From: Blattamonas nauphoetae
Lineage: Eukaryota > Preaxostyla > Oxymonadida
Direction: 5' to 3'
NCBI GenBank assembly: GCA_033064195.1
Contig: JARBJD010000196.1
Span: 62,001-126,000, forward strand
Length of the DNA stretch: 64,000 bases
Part shown: piece by piece, positions 1 through 10,760 of the stretch
Numbering within the stretch: position 1 is the first letter of the stretch
How the letters are laid out: each line of letters opens with the position of its first letter
The notes under the pieces: model-generated
The model's input: only the letters and a program-made list of their open reading frames with translations
Database searches by the model: none
What the model was told of the DNA's origin: nothing
Translations under genes and position numbers: made by a program

Positions 1-3000
1 TCGGACAGCGTGTCCTTCTCCAACATGAAGACATTCCGAGGAATCGATTCCGACTCGACAGTGACCATCCAACGTGTTTGTTCGTTTTCTGTTGCTGAGC
101 CATCGACTGACATCGTCGCGATATCTTCCATCCGCTTCCTGCTCCCAACATCACTCGATGCAGATCAGCTCTTCATTGTCACTGGAGGAACACTCCGCAT
201 TTCGTCCTGCTCATTCTCTCCTGAAACAGAGTTGCCCTTCTCGTTCGAACTGATTTGTGGGTCGAGAGATAACGTGATTGTGGAATCGACGAATGTTTCG
301 TCCGCGTCTCTCTCGTCTGTTCCTCTGATCTCAGCGAGTTGTGACGTTTCAATATCGAACAGCCGCTTCTCGTCGATTGTTCTTTCGGAAGGAAATGGAA
401 GTGTTCTTCAAGCTGAAGCGAGCAGCACTTGTCATGTTTCAGTTCTGAACACAGTTTTCTCAGATTGTTCAAACTCGAAAGGAGGAAGTGCGATTCTTTT
501 GAGAAAATGGATTCCAGCATCGTTCTCGTCATCTGATTGGGAAGGGACATTCGATCTGTCGAGCAACATGGATGAAGTTTTGGTGCTTGATCCATCTCAG
601 CAATCATCGCAGTTCAACCCGTATTCGCTTCTGTACGAGTTCTATCCTCGAAAAGCGAACGAGATTGTTGTTCGTTCTTCGGAATGGACGATGGACCATC
701 CACTTTGTGGAAATGCGTCTCTTGCGTGTCATTCGATTTGTGTTGGAAGAGAACTGACGAGAGTGGAGAAGATTGTGATTGTTGAGAAAGGAGGAGTTTG
801 GGGTCGGATGGAGATGAATGGAGAATCGCTGACGATTGTTGGGAAGAAAGGGAAGGAGCGTCTGTTGATGGTTGGGGAAGGTCAGATTGTTGACAATGCG
901 CACGCTGATCCCGACAATCTGAAGATTGAGCAAGTGATTGTTGATGTTTCTCTGTCGACTCTTTCGTCGTCGTCAGCGCTGTTTGTTTTGGAGAATGGAA
1001 AGATTGAGATTGCTGACACGTCATTCGAATCATCGAAATCGATTTCGTGCCAACTGATGTCAGTTCTGAGTGGAGATGTTCACATTCACGAAGTGACACT
1101 CTCCAACCTCATTCTCACCCATCCCTCTCCCATCTCCATCGCCTCCTCTTCCAATTGCACCCTCCGCAACATGATTCTGGCTGAACTCGCCAACGTTGAT
1201 CCATCCGTCACTCCTTCGTCAAATGTTGAATCCGATACTCTGTGCTCTTGGTCGTCTGGCTTCCTCTCGCTCTCAAACACGACAGCTCATTTGTTCTCCT
1301 TCACCGCGACGAATGTGTCGCATGGTGCTCTCTTCGTGTCGAACAGTTCGGTGTCGATTGAGGGAGGGATCTTCCACAACAACTCGGCCTTCTCTTCCGC
1401 CTTCCCATCAGCGAACAGAAACATCCGATGCGTGAACAGTTCAAGTCTGACCATCGACAGTCTGAATGGGGGAGATGGATCGAAAGATCATCGTTCAGCG
1501 TGGATGTCGGTGGATGATGATTGTGTTCTGAGTGGAGTTGATGCCCAGCCTGATTCTCCGCTGTTCGTGCCGACATTGTGGAATGAATCGAAAAGCACAT
1601 TGAAGAAGAAGGGGGAATTGTTTGAAGTGCGGATTGTTGGATCGACGCTGATTCCGTGTGGTCTGTTTCTGGAAGTGTTTGAGATGACGAAAGAGAAGAA
1701 AGAAGGAAACAAGACAAATGTGACCCTGACACTGGAATCTGTGTCGTCGTTCACCGAAACTGAGATTGTGTTGAATCTTCTCAAATCGTCACTGTCATCG
1801 CTGAGCTCGTCGCTGGAATGGCGAGGAAGACTGAAATATGGAAATTTGGTTGTGTCATCGGAATGGTTTGTGATTCAGAAAAGCTCGTCTGATCGTGTGG
1901 CTCAATCAGTGCTGGACAACATGAAATGGTGGCTTCCTCTCGCTCTCGGGATCGTTGTGCTCATTCTCTTCTTCATTCTTCTCATCGTCTGCCTGCGAGT
2001 TCGGCGAAGAAAGAACACAACAAAGAGTGAACAACCAAAACAAGAACTGGATGCCGTGGAAGAGAAGGTAGATTTGGAATATGAACTGAGCGACAGTTTT
2101 GGAGCAGCCACAACTGGAAACCCGAATCTGATTCGAACAAACGAAACGTACCGGGACAGTGCGTTGGGTAGAAACGATGAATCACGCACCATCACTTCGA
2201 AAATGGAAGGAGCAGTTTTCTGCATGTCGTGCACTGAGCCTTTCGACACTTGTTTCATCAGCCATGCGAAGACGCTGTACTCGGTGCTGCACGAAGAGAA
2301 GAAGCCGCTTTCGAATGCTCGGCAGTCTCAGATTCGGATTGCAAAGACTCTTGAACACATCGGGCAGTCAGACAGTCGTGCACCGATTCTGACAGCTCTG
2401 ACGACGCATTGGGTGTTGACTGGAGGAGATGGATCGCTGTGGCTTCGAACAAGCAACCCAAACGGAGTTCATCAAAAGAAACAAACCGAGAAACAAAAAG
2501 GAGCAACATCATCGATTGTGCAAAATGACGTGTCTGCTCCCGTTGGTGAAGATGATCCGATTGTCGATCAAGACGACATTAGCCAGAATGACTCACCTGC
2601 TCGTCCCAACATTCCTCCGCCACACCCCCTCCACTCGACACATCCGACTGAGAAACAGACATTGGATCACATGACTCGTTGGATGGCACCAGAACAAGGA
2701 AAGAAGGGAGAGAATGAGATTGATGTTGAGAAAGTGTTGGTTTTTCGGCTTGGCCTTGTGTTGTACGAGATTGAGACTGGTCTTGTTCCGTTTGGAGAGA
2801 CGGACGCAGTGAATGCGCATCGTCAACTTGAAACGGGGATTGTTCCTCCTCTGGATCGAGTTGTGAAGTCAGAAATGCGCGATCTGATTGTGGCGTGTCT
2901 GTCGATTGATTGGAAGCGTCGTCCCTCTCTTTCGTCTCTCACATCGACACTGGAATCGATTGAGGAGAATCCTCCAGTTGAGAATTGCGATCTCTTCATC

Positions 3001-3006
3001 TCGTGA
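1..3006 (+). CDS. Receptor A: beta-helix surface protein with pseudokinase tail (5' end outside window)
   Basis: This is the C-terminal ~1000 residues of a type I membrane protein. The open frame runs from the first base of the window, so no start is visible; paralogue C (20158-27486) places it about 1440 residues into a ~2440-aa protein. Seen in order: Ser/Thr-rich beta-helix repeats with many Asn-linked glycosylation-like sites, a membrane helix near nt 1930-2000 (WWLPLALGIVVLILFF) followed by a basic RRRK stop-transfer, a variable acidic linker, then a kinase-like C-lobe. The kinase part keeps an APE-type motif (WMAPEQ, about nt 2680), a subdomain IX-X segment (LGLVLYEIETGLVPFG) and an RPS-type subdomain XI. 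The Gly loop, VAIK Lys, HRD and DFG are absent, so it should be a catalytically dead receptor tail. Family membership is certain from C; ligand and partner are unknown. Confidence 0.85.
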   Translation, partial: SDSVSFSNMKTFRGIDSDSTVTIQRVCSFSVAEPSTDIVAISSIRFLLPTSLDADQLFIVTGGTLRISSCSFSPETELPFSFELICGSRDNVIVESTNVSSASLSSVPLISASCDVSISNSRFSSIVLSEGNGSVLQAEASSTCHVSVLNTVFSDCSNSKGGSAILLRKWIPASFSSSDWEGTFDLSSNMDEVLVLDPSQQSSQFNPYSLLYEFYPRKANEIVVRSSEWTMDHPLCGNASLACHSICVGRELTRVEKIVIVEKGGVWGRMEMNGESLTIVGKKGKERLLMVGEGQIVDNAHADPDNLKIEQVIVDVSLSTLSSSSALFVLENGKIEIADTSFESSKSISCQLMSVLSGDVHIHEVTLSNLILTHPSPISIASSSNCTLRNMILAELANVDPSVTPSSNVESDTLCSWSSGFLSLSNTTAHLFSFTATNVSHGALFVSNSSVSIEGGIFHNNSAFSSAFPSANRNIRCVNSSSLTIDSLNGGDGSKDHRSAWMSVDDDCVLSGVDAQPDSPLFVPTLWNESKSTLKKKGELFEVRIVGSTLIPCGLFLEVFEMTKEKKEGNKTNVTLTLESVSSFTETEIVLNLLKSSLSSLSSSLEWRGRLKYGNLVVSSEWFVIQKSSSDRVAQSVLDNMKWWLPLALGIVVLILFFILLIVCLRVRRRKNTTKSEQPKQELDAVEEKVDLEYELSDSFGAATTGNPNLIRTNETYRDSALGRNDESRTITSKMEGAVFCMSCTEPFDTCFISHAKTLYSVLHEEKKPLSNARQSQIRIAKTLEHIGQSDSRAPILTALTTHWVLTGGDGSLWLRTSNPNGVHQKKQTEKQKGATSSIVQNDVSAPVGEDDPIVDQDDISQNDSPARPNIPPPHPLHSTHPTEKQTLDHMTRWMAPEQGKKGENEIDVEKVLVFRLGLVLYEIETGLVPFGETDAVNAHRQLETGIVPPLDRVVKSEMRDLIVACLSIDWKRRPSLSSLTSTLESIEENPPVENCDLFIS

Positions 3007-3826
3007 GTCTCTCACATCACTACGCTGGAATGACTCTCTCTTGATTTGTCTCACGTCGTCTTCTCCATCACATTATTTTCGTCGCATTGACACATCGTCA
3101 ATACTGACTCATTCTTTCGTCTCTTCCCGATCCCAAAATCTTTGGTCACATTTTTCTTGTGCCGATCTTCCTTTTTCCATCATAATCAATGACACAACCC
3201 GTGATGGATGCGAGTTGAACGAGATCCTCTCACTTCTCACACTGGGGGTCGCTCAAACTCACATCTCTTTCCATCCTCTCTCCACATGTCACTCGGAAGA
3301 GAAGATTGGACCACGTCACATTATTACACGCACTCGTCAATTGAACAAGATTCTGGACACATCTCAAACGGGTCACACACGAACAAGCACAAGATTGCAT
3401 GCGGCATTCTTATCAACAAGAGACCACTTGCTCTCACATCACATTCAGACATTTTGAATCCTCATTCACCCTCACTCATCCAACACATACACACTCTCAT
3501 CGTCTCCATTCATCCCACTTTGGTTTGGACTTGATGAATGGTTGAGATACTTTCACCCTCTCGCTGCCACGAAATAAAGAGGAGAGTTGTGGACGACCGA
3601 ACTCTTTCTTTGCTTGAGCTGAGCGACTCTGTCTTCGTTTTGAAGATCGTTTGTTCTGGCTGGACTCGCCTCGTGTTGATTTTGTTCCTCGAGCTCTTGT
3701 TCTGTTCAAGTTGTCTCGACTTCACTGTTTCTGTTGTCAGGATTCTTTTTGCCGAGAATCCTCACTTCACTTCAGACGGCATCTTCGAATGATGTCATCA
3801 GTCTTTTCACATTTCACGCACTTTCT
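3007..3826 (+). other. Conserved 3' flank of receptor A, including a highly conserved tail tract (3538-3792)
   Basis: No convincing gene of its own. The stretch aligns with the 3' flanks of B (reading down from 12130) and C (27487 onward). The most conserved part is 3538-3792, which recurs at 11299-11553 (-) and 28067-28321 (+). On the + strand it keeps an open frame rich in Leu/Val/Phe in all three copies; on the opposite strand it reads as a charged Gln/Glu-rich coiled-coil-like peptide. It could be a 3' UTR, a downstream regulatory tract or the remnant of a convergent neighbour gene. Conservation ends where the transposon nest begins near 3827. Confidence 0.5.
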
Positions 3827-3859
3827 CAAAAACCAGCGCTCCACTTCATTTGAGATATA

Positions 3860-6022
3860 GGGGGTGAACTAATTATGTCCCCTCAAGTTTTCTCATTATC
3901 GGAAAGGTATAGAACACTATCATTTTTTCGAGAGTCTTACACAGAGCCAACTCATGTTCGAACCTCGTTTTTCATCTTTTTGTTTCTTGGAACGCTCACA
4001 TCAAACAATTCTCAATTTGATTCGGTGATTTTGACTCCAATTAAACACAATAAGTGCGTGTATCTCTCAACAGTTGTTCTTTCAAACTCATTTTTTGTGA
4101 TTTGAACAAATTTGGTCAAAAGAAGTCATGTATCGATAGATGTAGCGGAATGAGGACAGCACGAACATTCTCCCCTAATGGTCGACCAGGCGAGCCTGGT
4201 CTTGTGCATAGCGCAGTTCAGCCTCTAATAATAAGAAAGGAGTATGAAAACGAAGAAAACAGACTTTTGTCGTAGAAATTCCCCTGATTTCGGACAACAT
4301 GTTCGAGTCTCTTCATCCAGTTCCGATAAATGCGTATTCGATGGTGTCGCGTGAATCTTGACATCTCCTGGTTCAACCCCTTGACAATTCTTCAATATTC
4401 TCAAACGTCCGACCCCTGAGACGATCTTTTAAAGTTCCAAAGATTGCAAAGTCACAAGGACTAATATCAGGCGAATAGGCTGGGTGTGGCATCACTTCTA
4501 TGTTGTTTTCTTGCAAATACCTGTTGACTTGTGCTGCACGATGTGGTGCAGCATTGTCAAAGTGGAGAATGATAGGTCCATTGAGATCGTCTTGATTGGT
4601 TAAATAGCGATCTAGTGGTTGAATAATGTTGTCGCGGAAATACCTTCCATTAATTGTCTGGTGCTGATCAAGTGGTTCGATCACAGGAGTGTGATTAATG
4701 CCGAAAAAAATGGTAAACATAACCTTCTGCTGGAAGTGGCGAGGATCTTGAACTTCTGGACGATCCTCGCCTCTTCTCCCCATACATGTTTCACCGGATA
4801 AGAGTAGTAGAATTGGGACTCATCCCCTGTGAAAATGTTTGACCACAGATTTCTTTGTCTAGCTCGAAGAATGTCAAGCATCTGGCGGGCACATCGAACA
4901 CGCTGAGCCTTGTCTGCTTCTGTGAGGACGTGTGGGACTGCTTGCGATGAAAGTTTTGTATATCCAGCTGCCTTTGTTGACTTTTTTTACAGTTTGTTGT
5001 GATGTCCGACATACTTTGGCAGCTTTCTTGGTGCTAATTTTTGGCTCACGCACAATTCTGTTCACGATCCGCCGACGTTTCACCAAATTTGGCGGTCTTC
5101 CAGGTGGTGACCTTGACTTAAGACTGAATGTGTTGGCTTCAAGGTTGCGCCAGTGTTTACGGATTGTTTTAGGACATGGAGGAAATTGGAGGTGGTCTCG
5201 AGCTTCACGAATACATCTTGCTACATCCCACCCCTTTCTGTGGCAGCTCTGTACATAAGAACGGTCCCTAATTCTGTACTCAGCGGTCACCATTGCTGAT
5301 GTGGGGTTTGATCAATCTATTCAATGGCTTCCATCTGGACTAGGACAAATCCATCGAACAAGAATCCCGTATCCAATCAGTTTGTGTTTGATCTTCTCGA
5401 TTTCATCGTTTCCATTGTGTTATTCAAGGGATTTTCTACTCGATACTGAACTGTCATTTCATCGTTGGTCTCGTTAACAATGTGGACTGTTTAGATGCCA
5501 CCTTGCCCATCTTCGTTTGATGTCATCAATTTCATCCAAACTGAACACATCTTCATCTCCAGACCAAAGATCGGATGTGCGATCATGAAAGGAAAGCGTA
5601 TCACAAAAGATTTCACACATATGGACTGACTCCCACCCGAAATCAATCGTACAATGATTCAACTGATAAATTCAGAATGTATCAGATGATAAGCCTCATT
5701 TATATTGTGTTCCCACTCATCGTGATGGTCACCCTCCGCTCGTCTCATCGTTGAACGATTATCACTCACTATTCCTGAAATCGGACGATTTTTATTTGTG
5801 AAATCAGTATTTTAAATGTATACATGAAATAAGGTGCAAAGTGAAGTGAAAAAGACGTATTGATTCCGAAAATGGCAGAAAATCACGAAAAAAGCTTAAA
5901 AAAGGTGAAACTTGAACAGTAAGCTATCCGCTGGCTCTGTGTAAGCCTCTGTCTGGTATTGATCTTCGTCCTCATTCACTGAATAGTCAGAAAACCTGAG
6001 GGGACATAATTAGTTCACCCCC
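3860..6022 (-). mobile_element. Mariner (Tc1/mariner, DD34D) transposon, full length, nested in element X
   Basis: A complete element of 2163 bp. The terminal inverted repeats start GGGGGTGAACTAATTATG at 3860 and on the reverse strand at 6022; 33 of 34 bp match. Both ends are flanked by TA (3858-3859 and 6023-6024), the hallmark target duplication of the superfamily. The transposase lies on the minus strand (5293 to 4218). About 700 bp upstream of the transposase and 350 bp downstream are non-coding. The near-perfect TIRs suggest recent insertion, although the transposase carries frameshifts. It landed inside the left TIR of element X, which makes it younger than X. Confidence 0.93.
4218..5293 (-). 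pseudogene. Mariner DD34D transposase, frameshifted
   Basis: About 358 codons. The N-terminal helix-turn-helix region begins MVTAEYRIRDRSYVQ at 5293 and includes the GRPPN hinge. The catalytic triad is visible: TGDES for the first Asp (near 4825), FDNAAPH for the second (near 4555) and SPCDF for the third (near 4445). Exactly 34 residues separate the second and third Asp, so this is a true mariner DD34D. The C terminus (NWMKRL) is in another frame and ends with TGA at 4218-4220. Reading along the family pattern needs frame changes near 4980, near 4795 and near 4375, so the copy cannot encode an active enzyme. These may be real decay or homopolymer errors (a run of A lies at the first). Confidence 0.9.
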
Positions 6023-6214
6023 TATAAGGACGTGACCGGTGAAATGTTTTTAGTAATGGGTAGGCCTGCAAATGACGTGAATGAAGTGATTGAAGTGATT
6101 GCCTACATAGTCCCACTCGTGACACGAAGGCACAACGAGTGGTTCTGGGTTTATCAACCTTGAAGGGAGCAAGGGAGGAAGAAACTCGTTTTGAGAAGAA
6201 ACCCCCCGGGACGC

Positions 6215-6364
6215 GGGACTTGGCAACTACTTGACAATTGGGACATGTCAACTACTCGACGAACGGGACATGCAACTCCTTGACAAATGGGACATGATAA
6301 CTACTCGACGAACGGGGCATGGCAACTACTCGACGGACTGGACATGGCAACTCCTCGACATGAT
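6215..6364. repeat. Minisatellite, six ~25-bp units
   Basis: Six head-to-tail units of 24-26 bp with the consensus GGGACATGGCAACTACTCG followed by a short variable tail. Units start near 6215, 6240, 6265, 6289, 6314 and 6340. Units differ by a few substitutions and there are no spacers between them. The array lies just inside the left TIR of element X. Confidence 0.85.
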
Positions 6365-6390
6365 GGGCGACGGCGTGGCAGATGAAGTGA

Positions 6391-6474
6391 TGAAGTGGAG
6401 CGCTGGTTTTTGAGAAGGGCTTCCAGTCCCTTCAGCCCATCACAAAACCAGGGCTCCACTTCATTTGAGATTTT
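6391..6474. repeat. Two element-X ends back to back
   Basis: 6391-6416 is the reverse complement of the X left border (compare 3827-3848), and 6417-6470 matches the reverse complement of the X right border (10648-10702). The two ends meet head to head with no spacer. This implies a second, partly deleted copy of the same element, or an aberrant transposition product, inside X. Confidence 0.65.
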
Positions 6475-7385
6475 AATGGATCTGAAAAAGCGAGAATGCG
6501 AAAAGAACATGCCGTGAGGTATGCCGAAGGAGTATTACAGTCAAAACAAAGGCCGTGATCCAGCGTTTAGCTGCTGCCACCAGGCGGAGGCCAAGTTCTG
6601 AGCGGTGTGTCCAATCTGAATGGGCACTGAGTAGTGGAGTTGCATGGCGTGTGAAGTGAGGTCCCAGCCCACAAACGTTCGAGTGGCTGATTTCCTGAAT
6701 CTCCGCTGTGATATGAGATGGTTTGCTCGAGCGGGCTTGATGGAGCAAGGGTTGAAGTGAGGAGGGAGTGCAAGTTGGAGCAGAGCGCCAGAGGAGAGAT
6801 TTGTGATGTGGAATGAGCGGGGACGCCTTGTCGTGAAATGATTTGGCATGCATCAAGGGAGGTTTGATAGCGTGGCGAAGGCTGTCGGGCCGAGGGAAGA
6901 CCCCTCGAATTATTTGAATTCCTCCCAATTCATGGAGAACTGAGCTTCCCGACGAAGACAAGAGCAGGCAAGGGTGAGAGTCGCGGTTTATTGTTGGCGG
7001 TCTAGCGTTGTGAAGTGGTTGTGAGATGAATTCGTAGCCTAGACAAGGAGAAGATTGGTATTGCAGATGAACGAAGTTTTCCTCTGAGTTGATTTGAGAG
7101 GATTCTGTTTGTTGAGGAAGGTGTTTGAAATCGTTCATAACGGAATCTGTGCGAGTCAATGATAAATGAAATGGAATCAGTGATTGAGAACAATGCGAAG
7201 TGTTTCCGTGTTCTCATTAATGAACCCTTTGCCTTGTCACGGTTTCAGAGAACGTTCACATCTCCTGAGACGAGGTCTGCTGTCGATGTGAGGTGATTGA
7301 TGAATGTGAGGCCATGTTCGCTCTCCTCCCAGTAAACTTGTTTTTGCTCTCCCCTCCAGGTGAGATGTTTTGATCGTGATGAGGT
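6475..7385. other. Element X interior, no supported gene
   Basis: The longest open stretch (228 codons, minus strand, 6473-7159) shows no domain, low complexity and no homologue elsewhere in the window, so I do not call it. The words GAAGTG and TGAAGTGA recur here and again near 10200-10480, which could be subterminal transposase-binding repeats, but the same words are also common elsewhere in this DNA. Confidence 0.35.
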
Positions 7386-9480
7386 CTAGTTCCAACTCTT
7401 CCATGTCTTTTGGGTGCCTGTGTCGACCTCGAAAGAAAGATCACAGACGAGAGCTGGCTCTGTTGTAACCGCGACTGTCAAAGTATCCTCAGCAAGCATA
7501 TCTTCAACTCTCACTCCCCTAACCTTGAATCCTGTTTGGTTGTACTTCTGTCCATCTTTCTGAAGAAGACCTTCGACGAGCGAGAGTGAGGCAGATAACG
7601 AGCCCGGCTTTGTCGACGAATTAGCAATCCGTCTTTCTTGAAGTGTCCGATGAGTCTGCTGTGTTTTCAAGGAGGAGCGTGTGGTCGTCAGGAAAAGGAC
7701 ACCACCAGACGTAATGAGGGCGACCGCAGATTCGTTGGATTTGCACGAAATGGCGACTTCTGATAAATTGCTCGATTTTCTGGTATTGGATAAAACGCCT
7801 GATATCAGAGGGATGAACGCCGGATCTGCATACAGATCGAATATGTGAACATTGTCTTCCGTTCCGAACGAGGGGAGAGATGATGTTTGCAGATAAACAG
7901 TTTGAACGGATGAGACTTGCGTGCCGAGGTTGACAGTGGTGAAAGAGAGTGTGTAAGAAAGCGATGATGATGATTCATTGGTGAGAGAATCAGTTTTGAA
8001 TACTAGTTTGAAGTGGGTGAGAATCCCGAGGAGATCAATGGGATAGTCGTTTCTTCCTTCACTTCAGTGAACGAGACTGTCCAATTCTGCTCAGGCGAGC
8101 TGGAGTTATATGATCAGCTATATCTCCCTTGAACACCTGCTCAGGTGTGTTGTATGCAAAGTATTTATCTCCCACACTGAGAGTTCATTTCGTGATGGAG
8201 AAGGACGGCATAAATCTCCATGCAGTTATCGACATTGTCTGATGAGATAGTCACTCGGTGATGGTTTGAGGATTCCAGTTGTATTGTACTTGACTGACGC
8301 CGATGTTGTCAATGCCTCTTTCTCATTGTCGGATGTCACACAAGCCAAATGTTGCTGTGTTGGTGCTGTGGACGTGCCATCCCTTAACGAGGAGTTTTCA
8401 AGGGGAAGGAGCTTTGATTCTTTAACAGTTTCATCCATGGTTGTGCATTTGGTGAGCTCTGTGCCTTCCGTATCTGTCGTGAGCAAGGATGTAGTGATTG
8501 TGAGTGTCTGAAGTGTTGGAACTCAAGGAATCAGACTAGTGATGCTTCTGGTGAAGGCTGAGTTGCCGGAAGAGTCTGTCATTCCAACTGCGACGAGTGT
8601 CACGCCATTTCCGAACGATGTTGAGGCTCAGTTGGAGAACATCGATGTCAAGTCAGCGGATGATGGAAGAGTGGAGGCGAAATCGCGAGAGTTGCCACAT
8701 TTCTCAACGGCGCTACTCGAATGGCGAGAGAAATGACTTTGTGTTGGAGAACTGACCCTCAAAGAACGATGCTTCCTTATGTCGTCGTAGTGGCAACGAG
8801 AGAAGATGTTGTTGGAGCCTCAATGGGTAGTGACGTCTCGAGTCTCCATCAATTCTCGACAAGAGAGCCGGAGATGGTGATTGACTGATAGCTATTCTGG
8901 CAGAGGGCTGACCCCGGTGAGTGTGATAGTCCACAATCGACGATTTGGACATAGTTGGTTGTTGTCTGCCTCATTATAACGTGTTCGTCCATTATATTGC
9001 TCCTCTTTTCCGGTTTAGGCATATTGGCAGTGTTCTGTGAAATATACAGCAATGTTTTTGAGTTTTGACGTGTCGAGGCTGATTGTGGTGCCTTCCGAGA
9101 AAGATGAGAAGTAACCCATGAAAATACAGCGAGTGACGCCTGTGGTCAACGAATAGGACCTGTGTCGTCTCAAAGAATCCTTGCTTGAGACATCGTCGTT
9201 GGATTGGAGTGAGTTGTGACAGGTCATCACTGTCGTGTTGATTGCGCTGAAGTGCTGAGCATGGTTGACATTGAGTGTGGCCGTCCCAGTGAAGTGGTTC
9301 GTACTTTCGGTGTTCGAGCCCCAAACACCGTGAGCTGGTTGTGCTCAGGACGAATGTGTGCGTCGGCGTCTTTGTGAGCAATAGATGGTAGAACTCAAAT
9401 GAGAGTGAATGATGTGGATTGTAGACAAAGCGAAGTCGATTTGAGTTCAATGATTTGTGAAATAGAAGCTGTCATATGGC
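7386..9480 (-). pseudogene. Decayed beta-helix surface protein of a different subfamily
   Basis: Minus-strand fragments keep the Ser/Thr/Asn-rich, short-repeat character of pectin-lyase-like or Pmp-like beta-helix proteins. The best parts are about 215 codons open from 8030 down to 7386 (VVYLQ-type strands, LSYTLSFTTVNLG, AISCKSNESAVALITSGG), a middle part around 8540-8740 (GNGVTLVAVGMTDSSGNS) and 9015-9230 (SLTTGVTRCIFMG, EGTTISLDTSKLKN). Frames change and stops intervene between the fragments. It is clearly not a copy of receptors A-C at the residue level, so it is an older or distinct family member trapped in element X. No membrane helix or kinase tail is visible. Confidence 0.55.
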
Positions 9481-10604
9481 TAGGGGGAGTTGTGACATGG
9501 TATCTTGGTTGTGTCAACAGTGCTGTCTGGATGATGTGGGAACCGTAAATAGGATGTTGTGTTTCAGCTTAGATGACGATTCACAATCTGTTTTTGTCTT
9601 CAACAGCACTCTCGGTAGGACCTTTGGTTGGTATTTCGGCTTCGGTTGCTGTGCGTCATCATTAATATCTTTGTCCCCCCTCTTCTTTTGATTCGTGTTC
9701 CTTTAATGATAGAAATGCTCTTTCCATTTCATAATGTCGGTCATAGTCGTTTGGGAGAGTGACATTTGAATCCCACCTGTCACATGGTCCATGGACTGAG
9801 TTCAAACTCGTAAACGACCTAACTTTGGTGCACAGACATCTTGGATGCTGATCTGGTTCTATTTACGTGGTGTTTCGTTGGATGGAATCGTTGGTAGTGG
9901 AGATGAATCCATGTCACCTTAAAGCGCACTGGAAGTCACCAGGAATGGATTTTTCATCACATTTTAGTCTTTGTATAGTTATCCCTAAGGATGCTGGTAC
10001 CTGGTCTGGAATAATAATTGCTATTGTTGAGAATTCCTTCCCTTGAATGATCAGAGTTCAGATGAGTCCGCTTGGACCGTTAAAGTTTCGAACGTTTGGT
10101 GATAAAACATCTGTTAAGATAGATGGTGCTTATTCCTGCCTCCTCATCGTGGTGAATTGTCTGTTTCGGTTGGCATGGTGGACGATGAGACCTTTCGGTG
10201 AAGTGTGCGATGATTTGTAGAACTAACCTTTGCAAGTGAAGTGATTGCGTATTCGACGATATCCCCCTGATTTTGAGGACGCTGAGCCTCTGACTACATC
10301 AGGTGTTGTGGAAAACTGTTCATGGTTGATGGTTTCCTATGATGTGTAAAGTGAAGTGTTTGTTGGCAATTGGATTGGGGTAAGGATCCTGTAGTTTATC
10401 TTGTTCGTTAGTTCGTCATAAGTGAAGTGGAATCGCAAGTAATCCAGCCTGGAGTGAAGTTGATCCGTTGAATGAAGTGAGGTCTCGGGTTCAGAATTGT
10501 CCACATTAAGAGCACCAACGTGAGGATGACCGAATGTGTGAAGAGATATATCGGTCAGGAACGATGAGGAGGTCTTATAAATGAATATGAACGACAAATT
10601 TGGT
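9481..10604. other. Element X interior, non-coding
   Basis: About 1.1 kb with no open frame worth calling and no repeat longer than short GAAGTG-type words. It ends at the right TIR of element X. Confidence 0.5.
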
Positions 10605-10760
10605 CAGGCCTACCCATTACTAAAAACATTTCACCGGTCACGTCCTTCTCTCAAATGAAGTGGAGCCCTGGTTTTGTGATGGGCTGAAGGGACTGGAAGC
10701 CCTCACCACCACATCATTCACGATCATAGTTTCCCCATTCAAAAATGGTGCACGATTAAT

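Larger units (their letters stand above)
3827..10702. mobile_element. Long TIR-bounded composite DNA element (X), superfamily unknown
   Basis: A 43-bp perfect inverted repeat, GACGTGACCGGTGAAATG and onward, lies at 6026-6068 and 10605-10647. The homology continues outward through a CTCCACTTCATTTGAGA segment on both sides (left 3832-3857, right 10648-10670), where the left TIR is split by a mariner at 3860-6022. Outside the right TIR a further ~35 bp (GGGCTTCCAGTCCC on the reverse strand) repeats at 6417-6450. The DNA on the two sides matches the uninterrupted C flank around 28330-28372 in pieces, suggesting insertion into a receptor 3' flank. The interior has no recognisable transposase; it holds a minisatellite, extra element ends and a decayed beta-helix gene. 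A clear target-site duplication was not found, so the exact ends and class are uncertain. Confidence 0.45.

Noticed and set aside
6215-6364. Possible CRISPR-like array
   Set aside because: Units are contiguous with no spacers and the window is eukaryotic, so it is a minisatellite.
6473-7159. 228-codon minus-strand frame in element X
   Set aside because: No domain, low complexity, overlapping open frames in two other phases; probably chance in a GC-balanced region.
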